A DNA stretch of 64,000 nt from Pachyseris speciosa (taxonomy: Eukaryota > Cnidaria > Anthozoa > Scleractinia > Pachyseridae). The position numbers and the translations under genes are program-made. The stretch lies in NCBI GenBank assembly GCA_016490735.1, contig JAEMWC010000014.1:373501-437500 (forward strand), read 5' to 3'. Position 1 is the stretch's first letter. Each line of letters opens with the position of its first letter. Below the pieces are notes generated by a model. The model searched no databases, was not told the DNA's origin, and worked only from the letters and a program-made list of their open reading frames with translations. This document shows positions 53,591 through 64,000 of this stretch, in pieces.

Positions 53591-56540
53591 GAGCGAAAAA
53601 TACTCAAAGACGATCGCGGTGACCTTCATTTTTTATTGTTGAAAAGCAATAAGCGTTTCAAGATCTAACGTTTTGCAAAGTTTAAAAATTGTAGGAGCGG
53701 ATTAAGAGCCACTTTTAAGTCTCGAAACTTTAAGGTGGCTCGGACTCCGCTCTTCCAAAATTGTTTTATCTTTGCAGAAAGTTGTGTTTTATTATGCTTA
53801 TTATTTCCCAACATTAAAACATGGGTGTACGAGCTCGTTTTTGAGTTACTGTCGCTTATAGCTACTTTGAGGGGTGTTTAACAGGTTAAAATGTTGATTT
53901 GGTAACCTATTTTGTCAAAAAGCGCCTGTCGAAAACTGGTTCCGTCTATATCACGTGAGATCTCGCATTCTACCCCCACGAACTGAACATTGAACTCTTG
54001 CAATTTGAATGTAGTCTAGTAAAGAATGTGAAGTCTTATTCATTCTCAATTTAACTCTGAATACAGTCTGATTGAAAATACCTCAACGAAGTTGTCCTAC
54101 TTGTAATATGGTTTATACAGCGCCGAAGGATGAAAAAATCAAACGCCTTCTGTGCAGCCTTGCGTGCTGTATTCTCAAGTCAGTCAATTCATGTGCCCGG
54201 GACGTGAAGATGGCCGACCTTTTGTGCAGTGATGCGTATTGGACACATCTCTGGGATATTCGTGACACGAACACCAAGGAGAAAACAACAACAACAACAA
54301 ACTGAGCCCATCCCTAAAGTCGTGGCCTTACGGCCCGAGTAATAAATTGCTAATAAAAGAACTCGAGGGAACTAAATACGGGAATTCTAGGATGGCCGCA
54401 CAGAATTTTCAATGTAAAGCAAGGGCGCGCGCCAATCATTGTTAAAGTTAGTAACCCATGTTAAACTGGGATTTCACGCGAACGGCCAAAAATCAAAGGA
54501 CAAAAAACTCCTGGAGAAAAAACTTAGCCCTCATTATTTCTTCGAATAAAACGCTTGCTTTTTAAATGACGTTTGAAAAGCGGTTAGTGCCTTGAGAACA
54601 GTTATTTCACCGAAACTAACAAACATTCGGGCGCCACTTTACAATTGAACAACAACTATGAGCGTGCTTTTCCCGAGAGGGATGCTTAGAAAAAGTTGAC
54701 ATCCGGTTTGGACTTAACGAACCTATCGATATGGATATATTGCCAAAACTGACCTACCCGACAAGGAACACGTTCGGAGGTTGCGATTTCCATGTAGAAA
54801 GCCTGGAACTGAGTGCCTGAGAAATTCTACGCAGAACCAGGAAAAGCGAAAAAACTAACAGTAGTCTGGACAGAGTAGTCAGTGATTATTTTGTGCCGCT
54901 CTATTGCAATTCATATTTACTAGCACGTATGTAATATTGTCTTGCGCACGCCGAAAAAAGGGAAATCGATACTGTCACGCTGTAGTGAGTTGAAATTCAA
55001 CGTTTAAACCATCAGAGAACAGGCCAGGCGCATTGCGGCATCAGTCAGATCAAAATGTGGAGAACTAACTAAAACAACACTTAGCAGAAGGTCTTCCCTA
55101 AAAGTATGGTAATTATTATTTGATCAGTACCCGTAAAGGTTCCCGTTAAGAGGTTAACATTTCCTTGCAGAAAGCCTGGAAGTGAATGCCTGACAAATTC
55201 TACGCAGTTCAAGTTTTTCCGTTGCTATATAAATAAACCTTTTTCATGGCAACGCGATTTTTATCACATACATTAATTGATACATCAATTAATTGATACA
55301 TCAAAGGATGTCGTGTTTTCCCTTTCTTAAGATTCTCCCCCAAATTTAAAGTCGGGAACTATGCTTTCACAATGACGTTGGACAAAAATGTTTAACTCAC
55401 CATGGGTGAAAAATTTTTGTCCACGTTGTGAAAGGCATTATTTCTTCGAAGGAAACGCTGGCTTTTTATTTGATTTCAAGTTCTGAAGCGGTTATAAGTA
55501 CATTGAGAACAGATCTTGAAAGTGAAACGTCCTTGTCTGACTAACATCATAGTACAAAATTGAAAATTTCGAAAGAAATGGAAACGTTTGTGTTAAATTC
55601 TCCTCAGTGCTGTATGTTATATTTTTCTTGAAATTTGTAATATTTCGAAAAACAAATATTCTCTTCCCTTCCCCCCTTGGTATGTTTGTTTTTGTACGCG
55701 CGGTCACGCGTGTTTTCTTTCAACCAATAAGGTTTGAGCTTCAATTTGAACTTGAGTTGACGTAGACACTTTTGTCGTGTGTTGTTGTTTTTTGAGGAGT
55801 TTTTTTGGATTTTATCTTTGTCGCTTCGTCTCTTTTGTTTTAGAAGTTTTTCCCTTTCGTTTGGTTTAACTTTGGAGCAATGTTTTATTTCATTTCATAT
55901 TTTAATTAAACACGAGAAACAAGAACAATCAACGGAGTATGGATTCTCTTCTCTGAACATGAACAAGGATTTTTTACACTGTAAGCAGAGACTCATAATG
56001 CCTCGAAAGTGTCGCCACAATCAGAATGATTAAGTTTTGGCTTTATAAATGGCCCTTTGTTTTCTTTTTCCGTTCGTTTACAGGTTTCGCGTGTAATTTT
56101 TATTTAGTGGTGACTTGTTTGCTTGGTCCTACAGATTTAAAGTTAATAAAGTAAAGGAAATGCCCAAAACCAGTGAAAAGTGTCTGTATTCCCAATTTTA
56201 GGTAGAGATGAATAAAGAATAGTTTGCATTTATCGCTTACATTAATTGCCAGTTGGAAATGTTTTTAGCATAGTGAACAGGAAAAAAGGTAGGCAAGCGT
56301 CTGCCAGCATAAAATCTTGAACGTTTCGTTGGTTCACTGAACTCAAACGGCAATTCCACTTGAAGGACAACTCAGCAGATTTGTTTGTTCATGAAGAAGG
56401 AATGCTTACGAAAAGCTACGCTAAAGTAGAGCAAAAAATTTTGAAAAATAGAAAAACCAAATTACTCTTTTATCCCTACAAGCCTGTTTCGTGATTGCTC
56501 ACTCTTCATATATGCACAAAAGCAAAGTAACAGAAGACTT
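53591..56540. other. intergenic, no gene supported
   Basis: Several short open frames but no domain, splice pair or RNA gene that I can support. Contains two diverged copies of the CCTGGAA...GCCTGA(G/C)AAATTCTACGCAG repeat. Confidence 0.3.
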
Positions 56541-56558
56541 TGGGTTTTCATTGTTTTT

Positions 56559-56559
56559 A

Positions 56560-56608
<49 letters not shown>

Positions 56609-56675
56609 TATAATATATATATAATATATAATATATAATAATAATATATAATATATAATAATATATATATAAGTA
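56559..56675. repeat. TA-rich microsatellite
   Basis: Pure (TA)n to 56598, then ACACATATATA and an imperfect ATA/TAATA tract to about 56672. Confidence 0.95.
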
Positions 56676-56745
56676 AAATTTCCCGGGATGCCACGTCCTC
56701 GATCACGTAAATCACATCTTCGATTGCTGTGTTGCCAGCATGGTT

Positions 56746-56817
56746 GTCCTGATAGTGTAGTGGTCATCACACCCGACTAGTAACGGGGGGACGTGGGTTC
56801 AAATCCCGCTCAGGGCA
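56746..56817 (+). tRNA. tRNA-like gene, anticodon loop CTAGTAA (AGT?)
   Basis: Acceptor GTCCTGA/TCAGGGC with one G-U pair, D-arm GTGTAGTGGTCATCAC, T arm with GTGGGTTCAAATCCC (B box). The anticodon arm CCCG-ACTAGTAA-CGGG forms only 4 bp with an 8-nt loop, so this is a tRNA-derived pseudogene or an unusual tRNA; Thr(AGT) if read conventionally. Confidence 0.5.
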
Positions 56818-56894
56818 AATTTTCTTTCAAACATTTATTCAATGAAAATATGATTATTTGGGGTGTACAGGGTTAGGGTTTCCCTCATATACAG

Positions 56895-56895
<1 letters not shown>

Positions 56896-56979
<84 letters not shown>
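56896..56979. repeat. (TA)n microsatellite at macrosatellite edge
   Basis: About 42 TA dinucleotides ending directly in the TAGCTGG that opens the first macrosatellite unit. Confidence 0.95.
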
Positions 56980-56980
<1 letters not shown>

Positions 56981-59900
56981 CTGGATTTTTCAAAACAGGG
57001 TCAGTCATTTGTGATTTTCACCGCCGATTCCGGTGGAACTTGCTGCCTCCGGGCAGCAAGTTTCGGGGTAATGCGGCCGATGAATTTTGAGGGGGGGTTC
57101 CGTCAAGGCGGGTGGCAGGGCACCCAAGAGGGACAGGGCTACAAGACCATCTGCATTTGAGCTGGCCAGCTCTTAAGGCAGGGGGGAAAGGCCAGCTCAA
57201 ACTTTGGCCTTGTGATGTTGGTTTTTCTATTGTTAATTAATTTTCTGACTTTATTGCCTGCAGGACTGCAGCTGCATGAATGGCTGAGTGTTGGGAATTT
57301 TGACAAACAGGCAAACCGGGCTGGCAGGCCTGCAACAAAGGCATGAGCTGGTAAGAATTGAATCTATCTGCAAGCAAAGTCCAGGCATTTTCCTGGCCAT
57401 TTTACAAAAACTCAAGTTCTGGAGTCTAGCCCGGTTTTGAAAAGGTCAGCTATATAGCTCCAGGGAATGAGGGGCCAACTGGGGCAATTTTAGTGCTGGT
57501 GAGCTCAGCTGATGACAGTGAGCTCCCCGAGCCCCTTGAAACTGCAAAGGGGTCGATTTGGCTGAGACATCTAGCTGGATTTTTCAAAACAGGCTCAGTC
57601 ATTTGTGATTTTCACCGCAGATTCCGGTGGAACTTGCTGCCTCCGGGCAGCAAGTTTCGGGGTAATGCGGCCGATGAATTTAGAGGGGGGGTTCCGTCAA
57701 GGCGGGTGGCAGGGCACTCAAGAGGGACAGGGCTACAAGACCATCTGCATTTGAGCTGGCCAGCTCTTAAGGCAGGGGGGATAGGCCAGCTCAAACTTTG
57801 GCCTTGTGATGTTGGTTTTTCTATTGTTAATTAATTTTCTGACTTTATTGCCTGCAGGACTGCAGCTGCATGAATGGCTGAGTGTTGGGAATTTTGACCA
57901 ACAGGCACACCGGGCTGGCAGGCCTGCAACAAAGGCATGAGCTGGTAAGAATTGAATCTATCTGCAAGCAAAGTCCAGGCATTTTCCTGGCCATTTTACA
58001 AAAACTCAAGTTCTGGAGTCTAGCCCGGTTTTGAAAAGGTCAGCTATATAGCTCCAGGGAATGAGGGGCCAACTGGGGCAATTTTAGTGCCGGTGAGCTC
58101 AGCTGATGACAGTGAGCTCCCCGAGGCCCTTGAAACTGCAAAGGGGTCGATTTGGCTGAGACATCTAGCTGGATTTTTCAAAACAGGGTCAGTCATTTGT
58201 GATTTTCACCGCAGATTCCGGTGGAACTTGCTGCCTCCGGGCAGCAAGTTTCGGGGTAATGCGGCCGATGAATTTTGAGGGGGGGTTCCGTCAAGGCGGG
58301 TGGCGGGGCACTCAAGAGGGACAGGGCTACAAGACCATCTGCATTTGAGCTGGCCAGCTCTTAAGGTAGGGGGGATAGGCCAGCTCAAACTTTGGCCTTG
58401 TGATGTTGGTTTTTCTATTGTTAATTAATTTTCTGACTTTATTGCCTGCAGGACTGCAGCTGCATGAATGGCTGAGTGTTGGGAATTTTGACCAACAGGC
58501 ACACCGGGCTGGCAGGCCTGCAACAAAGGCATGAGCTGGTAAGAATTGAATCTATCTGCAAGCAAAGTCCAGGCATTTTGCTGGCCATTTTACAAAAACT
58601 CAAGTTCTGGAGTCTAGCCCGGTTTTGAAAAGGTCAGCTATATAGCTCCAGGGAATGAGGAGCCAACTGGGGCAATTTTAGTGCCGGTGAGCTCAGCTGA
58701 TGAGAGTGAGCTCCCCGAGCCCCTTGAAACTGCAAAGGGGTCGATTTGGCTGAGACATCTAGCTGGATTTTTCAAAACAGGGTCAGTCATTTGTGATTTT
58801 CACCGCAGATTCCGGTGGAACTTGCTGCCTCCGGGCAGCAAGTTTCGGGGTAATGCGGCCGATGAATTTAGAGGGGGGGTTCCGTCAAGGCGGGTAGCAG
58901 GGCACTCAAGAGGGACAGGGCTACAAGACCATCTGCATTTGAGCTGGCCAGCTCTTAAGGCAGGGGGGATAGGCCAGCTCAAACTTTGGCCTTGTGATGT
59001 TGGTTTTTCTATTGTTAATTAATTTTCTGACTTTATTGCCTGCAGGACTGCAGCTGCATGAATGGCTGAGTGTTGGGAATTTTGACCAACAGGCACACCG
59101 GGCTGGCAGGCCTGCAACAAAGGCATGAGCTGGTAAGAATTGAATCTATCTGCAAGCAAAGTCCAGGCATTTTCCTGGCCTTTTTACAAAAACTCAAGTT
59201 CTGGAGTCTAGCCCGGTTTTTAAAAGGTCAGCTATATAGCTCAAGGGAATGAGGGGCCAACTGGGGCAATTTTAGTGCCGGTGAGCTCAGCTGATGACAG
59301 TGAGCTCCCCGAGCCCCTTGAAACTGCAAAGGGGTCGATTTGGCTGAGACAATTAGCTCCAGGGAATGAGGGGCCAACTGGGGCAATTTTAGTGCCGGTG
59401 AGCTCAGCTGATGACAGTGAGCTCCCCGAGCCCCTTGAAACTGCAAAGGGGTCGATTTGGCTGAGACATCTAGCTGGATTTTTCAAAACAGGGTCAGTCA
59501 TTTGTGATTTTCACCGCCGATTCCGGTGGAACTTGCTGCCTCCGGGCAGCAAGTTTCGGGGTAATGCGGCCGATGAATTTTGAGGGGGGTTCCGTCAAGG
59601 CGGGTGGCAGGGCACTCAAGAGGGACAGGGCTACAAGACCATCTGCATTTGAGCTGGCCAGCTCTTAAGGCAGGGGGGATAGGCCAGCTCAAACTTTGGC
59701 CTTGTGATGTTGGTTTTTCTATTGTTAATTAATTTTCTGACTTTATTGCCTGCAGGACTGCAGCTGCATGAATGGCTGAGTATTGGGAATTTTGACCAAC
59801 AGGCACACCGGGCTGGCAGGCCTGCAACAAAGGCATGAGCTGGTCAGAATTGAATCTATCTGCAAGCAAAGTCCAGGCATTTTCCTGGCCATTTTACAAA

Positions 59901-62900
59901 AACTCAAGTTCTGGAGTCTAGCCCGGTTTTGAAAAGGTCAGCTATATAGCTCCAGGGAATGAGGGGCCAACTGGGGCAATTTTAGTGCCGGTGAGCTCAG
60001 CTGATGACAGTGAGCTCCCCGAGGCCCTTGAAACTGCAAAGGGGTCGATTTGGCTGAGACATCTAGCTGGATTTTTCAAAACAGGGTCAGTCATTTGTGA
60101 TTTTCACCGCAGATTCCGGTGGAACTTGCTGCCTCCGGGCAGCAAGTTTCGGGGTAATGCGGCCGATGAATTTTGAGGGGGGGTTCCGTCAAGGCGGGTG
60201 GCAGGGCACTCAAGAGGGACAGGGCTACAAGACCATCTGCATTTGAGCTGGCCAGCTCTTAAGGCAGGGGGGATAGGCCAGCTCAAACTTTGGCCTTGTG
60301 ATGTTGGTTTTTCTATTGTTAATTAATTTTCTGACTTTATTGCCTGCAGGACTGCAGCTGCATGAATGGCTGAGTGTTGGGAATTTTGACCAACAGGCAC
60401 ACCGGGCTGGCAGGCCTGCAACAAAGGCATGAGCTGGTAAGAATTGAATCTATCTGCAAGCAAAGTCCAGGCATTTTCCTGGCCATTTTACAAAAACTCA
60501 AGTTCTGGAGTCTAGCCCGGTTTTGAAAAGGTCAGCTATATAGCTCCAGGGAATGAGGGGCCAACTGGGGCAATTTTAGTGCCGGTGAGCTCAGCTGATG
60601 ACAGTGAGCTCCCCGAGGCCCTTGAAACTGCAAAGGGGTCGATTTGGCTGAGACATCTAGCTGGATTTTTCAAAACAGGGTCAGTCATTTGTGATTTTCA
60701 CCGCAGATTCCGGTGGAACTTGATGCCTCCGGGCAGCAAGTTTCGGGGTAATGCGGCCGATGAATTTAGAGGGGGGGTTCCGTCAAGGCGGGTGGCAGGG
60801 CACTCAAGAGGGACAGGGCTACAAGACCATCTGCATTTGAGCTGGCCAGCTCTTAAGGCAGGGGGGATAGGCCAGCTCAAACTTTGGCCTTGTGATGTTG
60901 GTTTTTCTATTGTTAATTAATTTTCTGACTTTATTGCCTGCAGGACTGCAGCTGCATGAATGGCTGAGTGTTGGGAATTTTGACCAACAGGCACACCGGG
61001 CTGGCAGGCCTGCAACAAAGGCATGAGCTGGTAAGAATTGAATCTATCTGCAAGCAAAGTCCAGGCATTTTCCTGGCCATTTTACAAAAAACTCAAGTTC
61101 TGGAGTCTAGCCCGGTTTTGAAAAGGTCAGCTATATAGCTCCAGGGAATGAGGGGCCAACTGGGGCAATTTTAGTGCCGGTGAGCTCAGCTGATGACAGT
61201 GAGCTCCCCGAGGCCCTTGAAACTGCAAAGGGGTCGATTTGGCTGAGACATCTAGCTGGATTTTTCAAAACAGGGTCAGTCATTTGTGATTTTCACCGCA
61301 GATTCCGGTGGAACTTGATGCCTCCGGGCAGCAAGTTTCGGGGTAATGCGGCCGATGAATTTAGAGGGGGGGTTCCGTCAAGGCGGGTGGCAGGGCACTC
61401 AAGAGGGACAGGGCTACAAGACCATCTGCATTTGAGCTGGCCAGCTCTTAAGGCAGGGGGATAGGCCAGCTCAAACTTTGGCCTTGTGATGTTGGTTTTT
61501 CTATTGTTAATTAATTTTCTCACTTTATTGCCTGCAGGACTGCAGCTGCATGAATGGCTGAGTGTTGGGAATTTTGACCAACAGGCACACCGGGCTGGCA
61601 GGCCTGCAACAAAGGCATGAGCTGGTAAGAATTGAATCTATCTGCAAGCAAAGTCCAGGCATTTTCCTGGCCATTTTACAAAAACTCAAGTTCTAGAGTC
61701 TAGCCCGGTTTTGAAAAGGTCAGCTATATAGCTCCAGGGAATGAGGGGCCAACTGGGGCAATTTTAGTGCCGGTGAGCTCAGCTGATGACAGTGAGCTCC
61801 CCGAGGCCCTTGAAACTGCAAAGGGGTCGATTTGGCTGAGACATCTAGCTGGATTTTTCAAAACAGGGTCAGTCATTTGTGATTTTTACCGCAGATTCCG
61901 GTGGAACTTGATGCCTCCGGGCAGCAAGTTTCGGGGTAATGCGGCCGATGAATTTAGAGGGGGGTTCCGTCAAGGCGGGTGGCAGGGCACTCAAGAGGGA
62001 CAGGGCTACAAGACCATCTGCATTTGAGCTGGCCAGCTCTTAAGGCAGGGGGGATAGGCCAGCTCAAACTTTGGCCTTGTGATGTTGGTTTTTCTATTGT
62101 TAATTAATTTTCTGACTTTATTGCCTGCAGGACTGCAGCTGCATGAATGGCTGAGTGTTGGGAATTTTGACCAACAGGCACACCGGGCTGGCAGGCCTGC
62201 AACAAAGGCATGAGCTGGTAAGAATTGAATCTATCTGCAAGCAAAGTCCAGGCATTTTCCTGGCCATTTTACAAAAACTCAAGTTCTGGAGTCTAGCCCG
62301 GTTTTGAAAAGGTCAGCTATATAGCTCCAGGGAATGAGGGGCCAACTGGGGCAATTTTAGTGCCGGTGAGCTCAGCTGATGACAGTGAGCTCCCCGAGCC
62401 CCTTGAAACTGCAAAGGGGTCGATTTGGCTGAGACATCTAGCTGGATTTTTCAAAACAGGGTCAGTCATTTGTGATTTTCACCGCAGATTCCGGTGGAAC
62501 TTGCTGCCTCCGGGCAGCAAGTTTCGGGGTAATGCGGCCGATGAATTTAGAGGGGGGTTCCGTCAAGGCGGGTGGCAGGGCACTCAAGAGGGACAGGGCT
62601 ACAAGACCATCTGCATTTGAGCTGGCCAGCTCTTAAGGCAGGGGGGATAGGCCAGCTCAAACTTTGGCCTTGTGATGTTGGTTTTTCTATTGTTAATTAA
62701 TTTTCTGACTTTATTGCCTGCAGGACTGCAGCTGCATGAATGGCTGAGTGTTGGGAATTTTGACCAACAGGCACACCGGGCTGGCAGGCCTGCAACAAAG
62801 GCATGAGCTGGTAAGAATTGAATCTATCTGCAAGCAAAGTCCAGGCATTTTCCTGGCCATTTTACAAAAACTCAAGTTCTGGAGTCTAGCCCGGTTTTCA

Positions 62901-64000
62901 AAAGGTCAGCTATATAGCTCCAGGGAATGAGGGGCCAACTGGGGCAATTTTAGTGCCGGTGAGCTCAGCTGATGACAGTGAGCTCCCCGAGGCCCTTGAA
63001 ACTGCAAAGGGGTCGATTTGGCTGAGACATCTAGCTGGATTTTTCAAAACAGGGTCAGTCATTTGTGATTTTCACCGCAGATTCCGGTGGAACTTGATGC
63101 CTCCGGGCAGCAAGTTTCGGGGTAATGCGGCCGATGAATTTAGAGGGGGGTTCCGTCAAGGCGGTTGGCAGGGCACTCAAGAGGGACAGGGCTACAAGAC
63201 CATCTGCATTTGAGCTGGCCAGCTCTTAAGGCAGGGGGGATAGGCCAGCTCAAACTTTGGCCTTGTGATGTTGGTTTTTCTATTGTTAATTAATTTTCTG
63301 ACTTTATTGCCTGCAGGACTGCAGCTGCATGAATGGCTGAGTGTTGGGAATTTTGACCAACAGGCACACCGGGCTGGCAGGCCTGCAACAAAGGCATGAG
63401 CTGGTAAGAATTGAATCTATCTGCAAGCAAAGTCCAGGCATTTTCCTGGCCATTTTACAAAAACTCAAGTTCTGGAGTCTAGCCCGGTTTTCAAAAGGTC
63501 AGCTATATAGCTCCAGGGAATGAGGGGCCAACTGGGGCAATTTTAGTGCCGGTGAGCTCAGCTGATGACAGTGAGCTCCCCGAGGCCCTTGAAACTGCAA
63601 AGGGGTCGATTTGGCTGAGACATCTAGCTGGATTTTTCAAAACAGGGTCAGTCATTTGTGATTTTCACCGCAGATTCCGGTGGAACTTGCTGCCTCCGGG
63701 CAGCAAGTTTCGGGGTAATGCGGCCGATGAATTTAGAGGGGGGTTCCGTCAAGGCGGGTGGCAGGGCACTCAAGAGGGACAGGGCTACAAGACCATCTGC
63801 ATTTGAGCTGGCCAGCTCTTAAGGCAGGGGGGATAGGCCAGCTCAAACTTTGGCCTTGTGATGTTGGTTTTTCTATTGTTAATTAATTTTCTGACTTTAT
63901 TGCCTGCAGGACTGCAGCTGCATGAATGGCTGAGTGTTGGGAATTTTGACCAACAGGCACACCGGGCTGGCAGGCCTGCAACAAAGGCATGAGCTGGTAA
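56980..64000. repeat. macrosatellite, ~594-bp unit, 12 copies to window end
   Basis: The marker GCTGGATTTTTCAAAACAG occurs at about 56982, 57573, 58167, 58761, 59471, 60066, 60660, 61255, 61849, 62441, 63033 and 63627, so the period is 592-595 bp, except for one ~710-bp step caused by an internal ~115-bp duplication at 59240-59470. Copies are ~98% alike by eye. Each unit holds an 11-bp inverted repeat AACTTGCTGCC/GGCAGCAAGTT, a GAGCTGGCCAGCTC palindrome and splice-like signals. The recurring open frames shift or stop differently between copies, so no protein is claimed. The array runs past the window. Confidence 0.95.

Noticed and set aside
55779..56033. 84-codon plus frame
   Set aside because: Phe/Leu-rich low-complexity product from T-rich DNA, no supporting splice sites.
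56863..57090. Open frame with Tyr-Ile repeats
   Set aside because: Translation of (TA)n running into the macrosatellite.
63555..63600. CTGATGA ... GAAAC in each macrosatellite unit, resembling a hammerhead core
   Set aside because: The bases between the boxes do not form stem II next to the core, and CTGATGA sits in a GAGCTCA/TGAGCTC hairpin instead.
57493..63806. Repeated ~60-113-codon frames in the macrosatellite, both strands
   Set aside because: Stops and frames differ between units because of runs of G of varying length; no domain, and both strands are open alike, as expected of GC-rich repeats.

Overview
The window looks like repeat-rich chromosomal DNA of a cnidarian, most likely a stony coral. 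That is an inference from AT-rich host DNA with phase-matched spliced exons of a secreted vWA/thrombospondin-repeat protein, Tx1/CR1-like LINE ends, Penelope-like elements with hammerhead ribozymes, tRNA-headed SINEs and many MITEs. No host gene is complete.

At 2834-22517 lies a 19.7-kb Polinton/Maverick (adintovirus-like) provirus. It is more GC-rich than its surroundings, has ~310-325-bp terminal inverted repeats and a 5-bp target duplication. From left to right it carries: a Pro-rich protein, a 98-aa protein and three tandem F-box-like/Cys-rich small genes (+); a PLA2-like protein, a Zn-ribbon virion protein, an adenain-type protease, a basic membrane-active-like protein, the hexon-like major capsid protein, a small basic protein, the penton-like protein and an acidic protein (-); the packaging ATPase, a collagen-like fibre and a membrane protein (+); an unknown ORF (-); the integrase (+); and the protein-primed family-B DNA polymerase (-), which meets the integrase tail to tail. 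Nearly every gene has frameshifts or stops. A CR1-like LINE splits the protease gene and a Penelope-like element splits the membrane-protein gene, so this is an old, dead copy. A second, uninterrupted copy of its target sequence sits at about 1290-1405.

From 22.5 to 47.7 kb the minus strand carries exons of one gene: signal peptide (47.7 kb), two alternative-looking vWA exons of identical length and phase (47.1-47.5 and 42.9-43.4 kb), the end of the vWA domain (37.85-38.0 kb) and a TSR (27.6-27.7 kb). The introns hold TTAA-flanked MITEs, a pogo-like MITE, SINEs, a Crypton-type DUF3504 fragment, a long hairpin insertion, a tandem cluster of tRNA-like genes and a LINE nested in a MITE.

From 47.7 to 56.5 kb are a second Penelope-like element nested in a SINE tail, another LINE 3' end and dispersed repeats. 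From about 56.98 kb to the window end is a macrosatellite of ~594-bp units (12 copies seen), starting against a long TA microsatellite. Reading was by eye; coordinates of frameshifts and repeat edges are approximate to a few bases unless a duplication fixes them.
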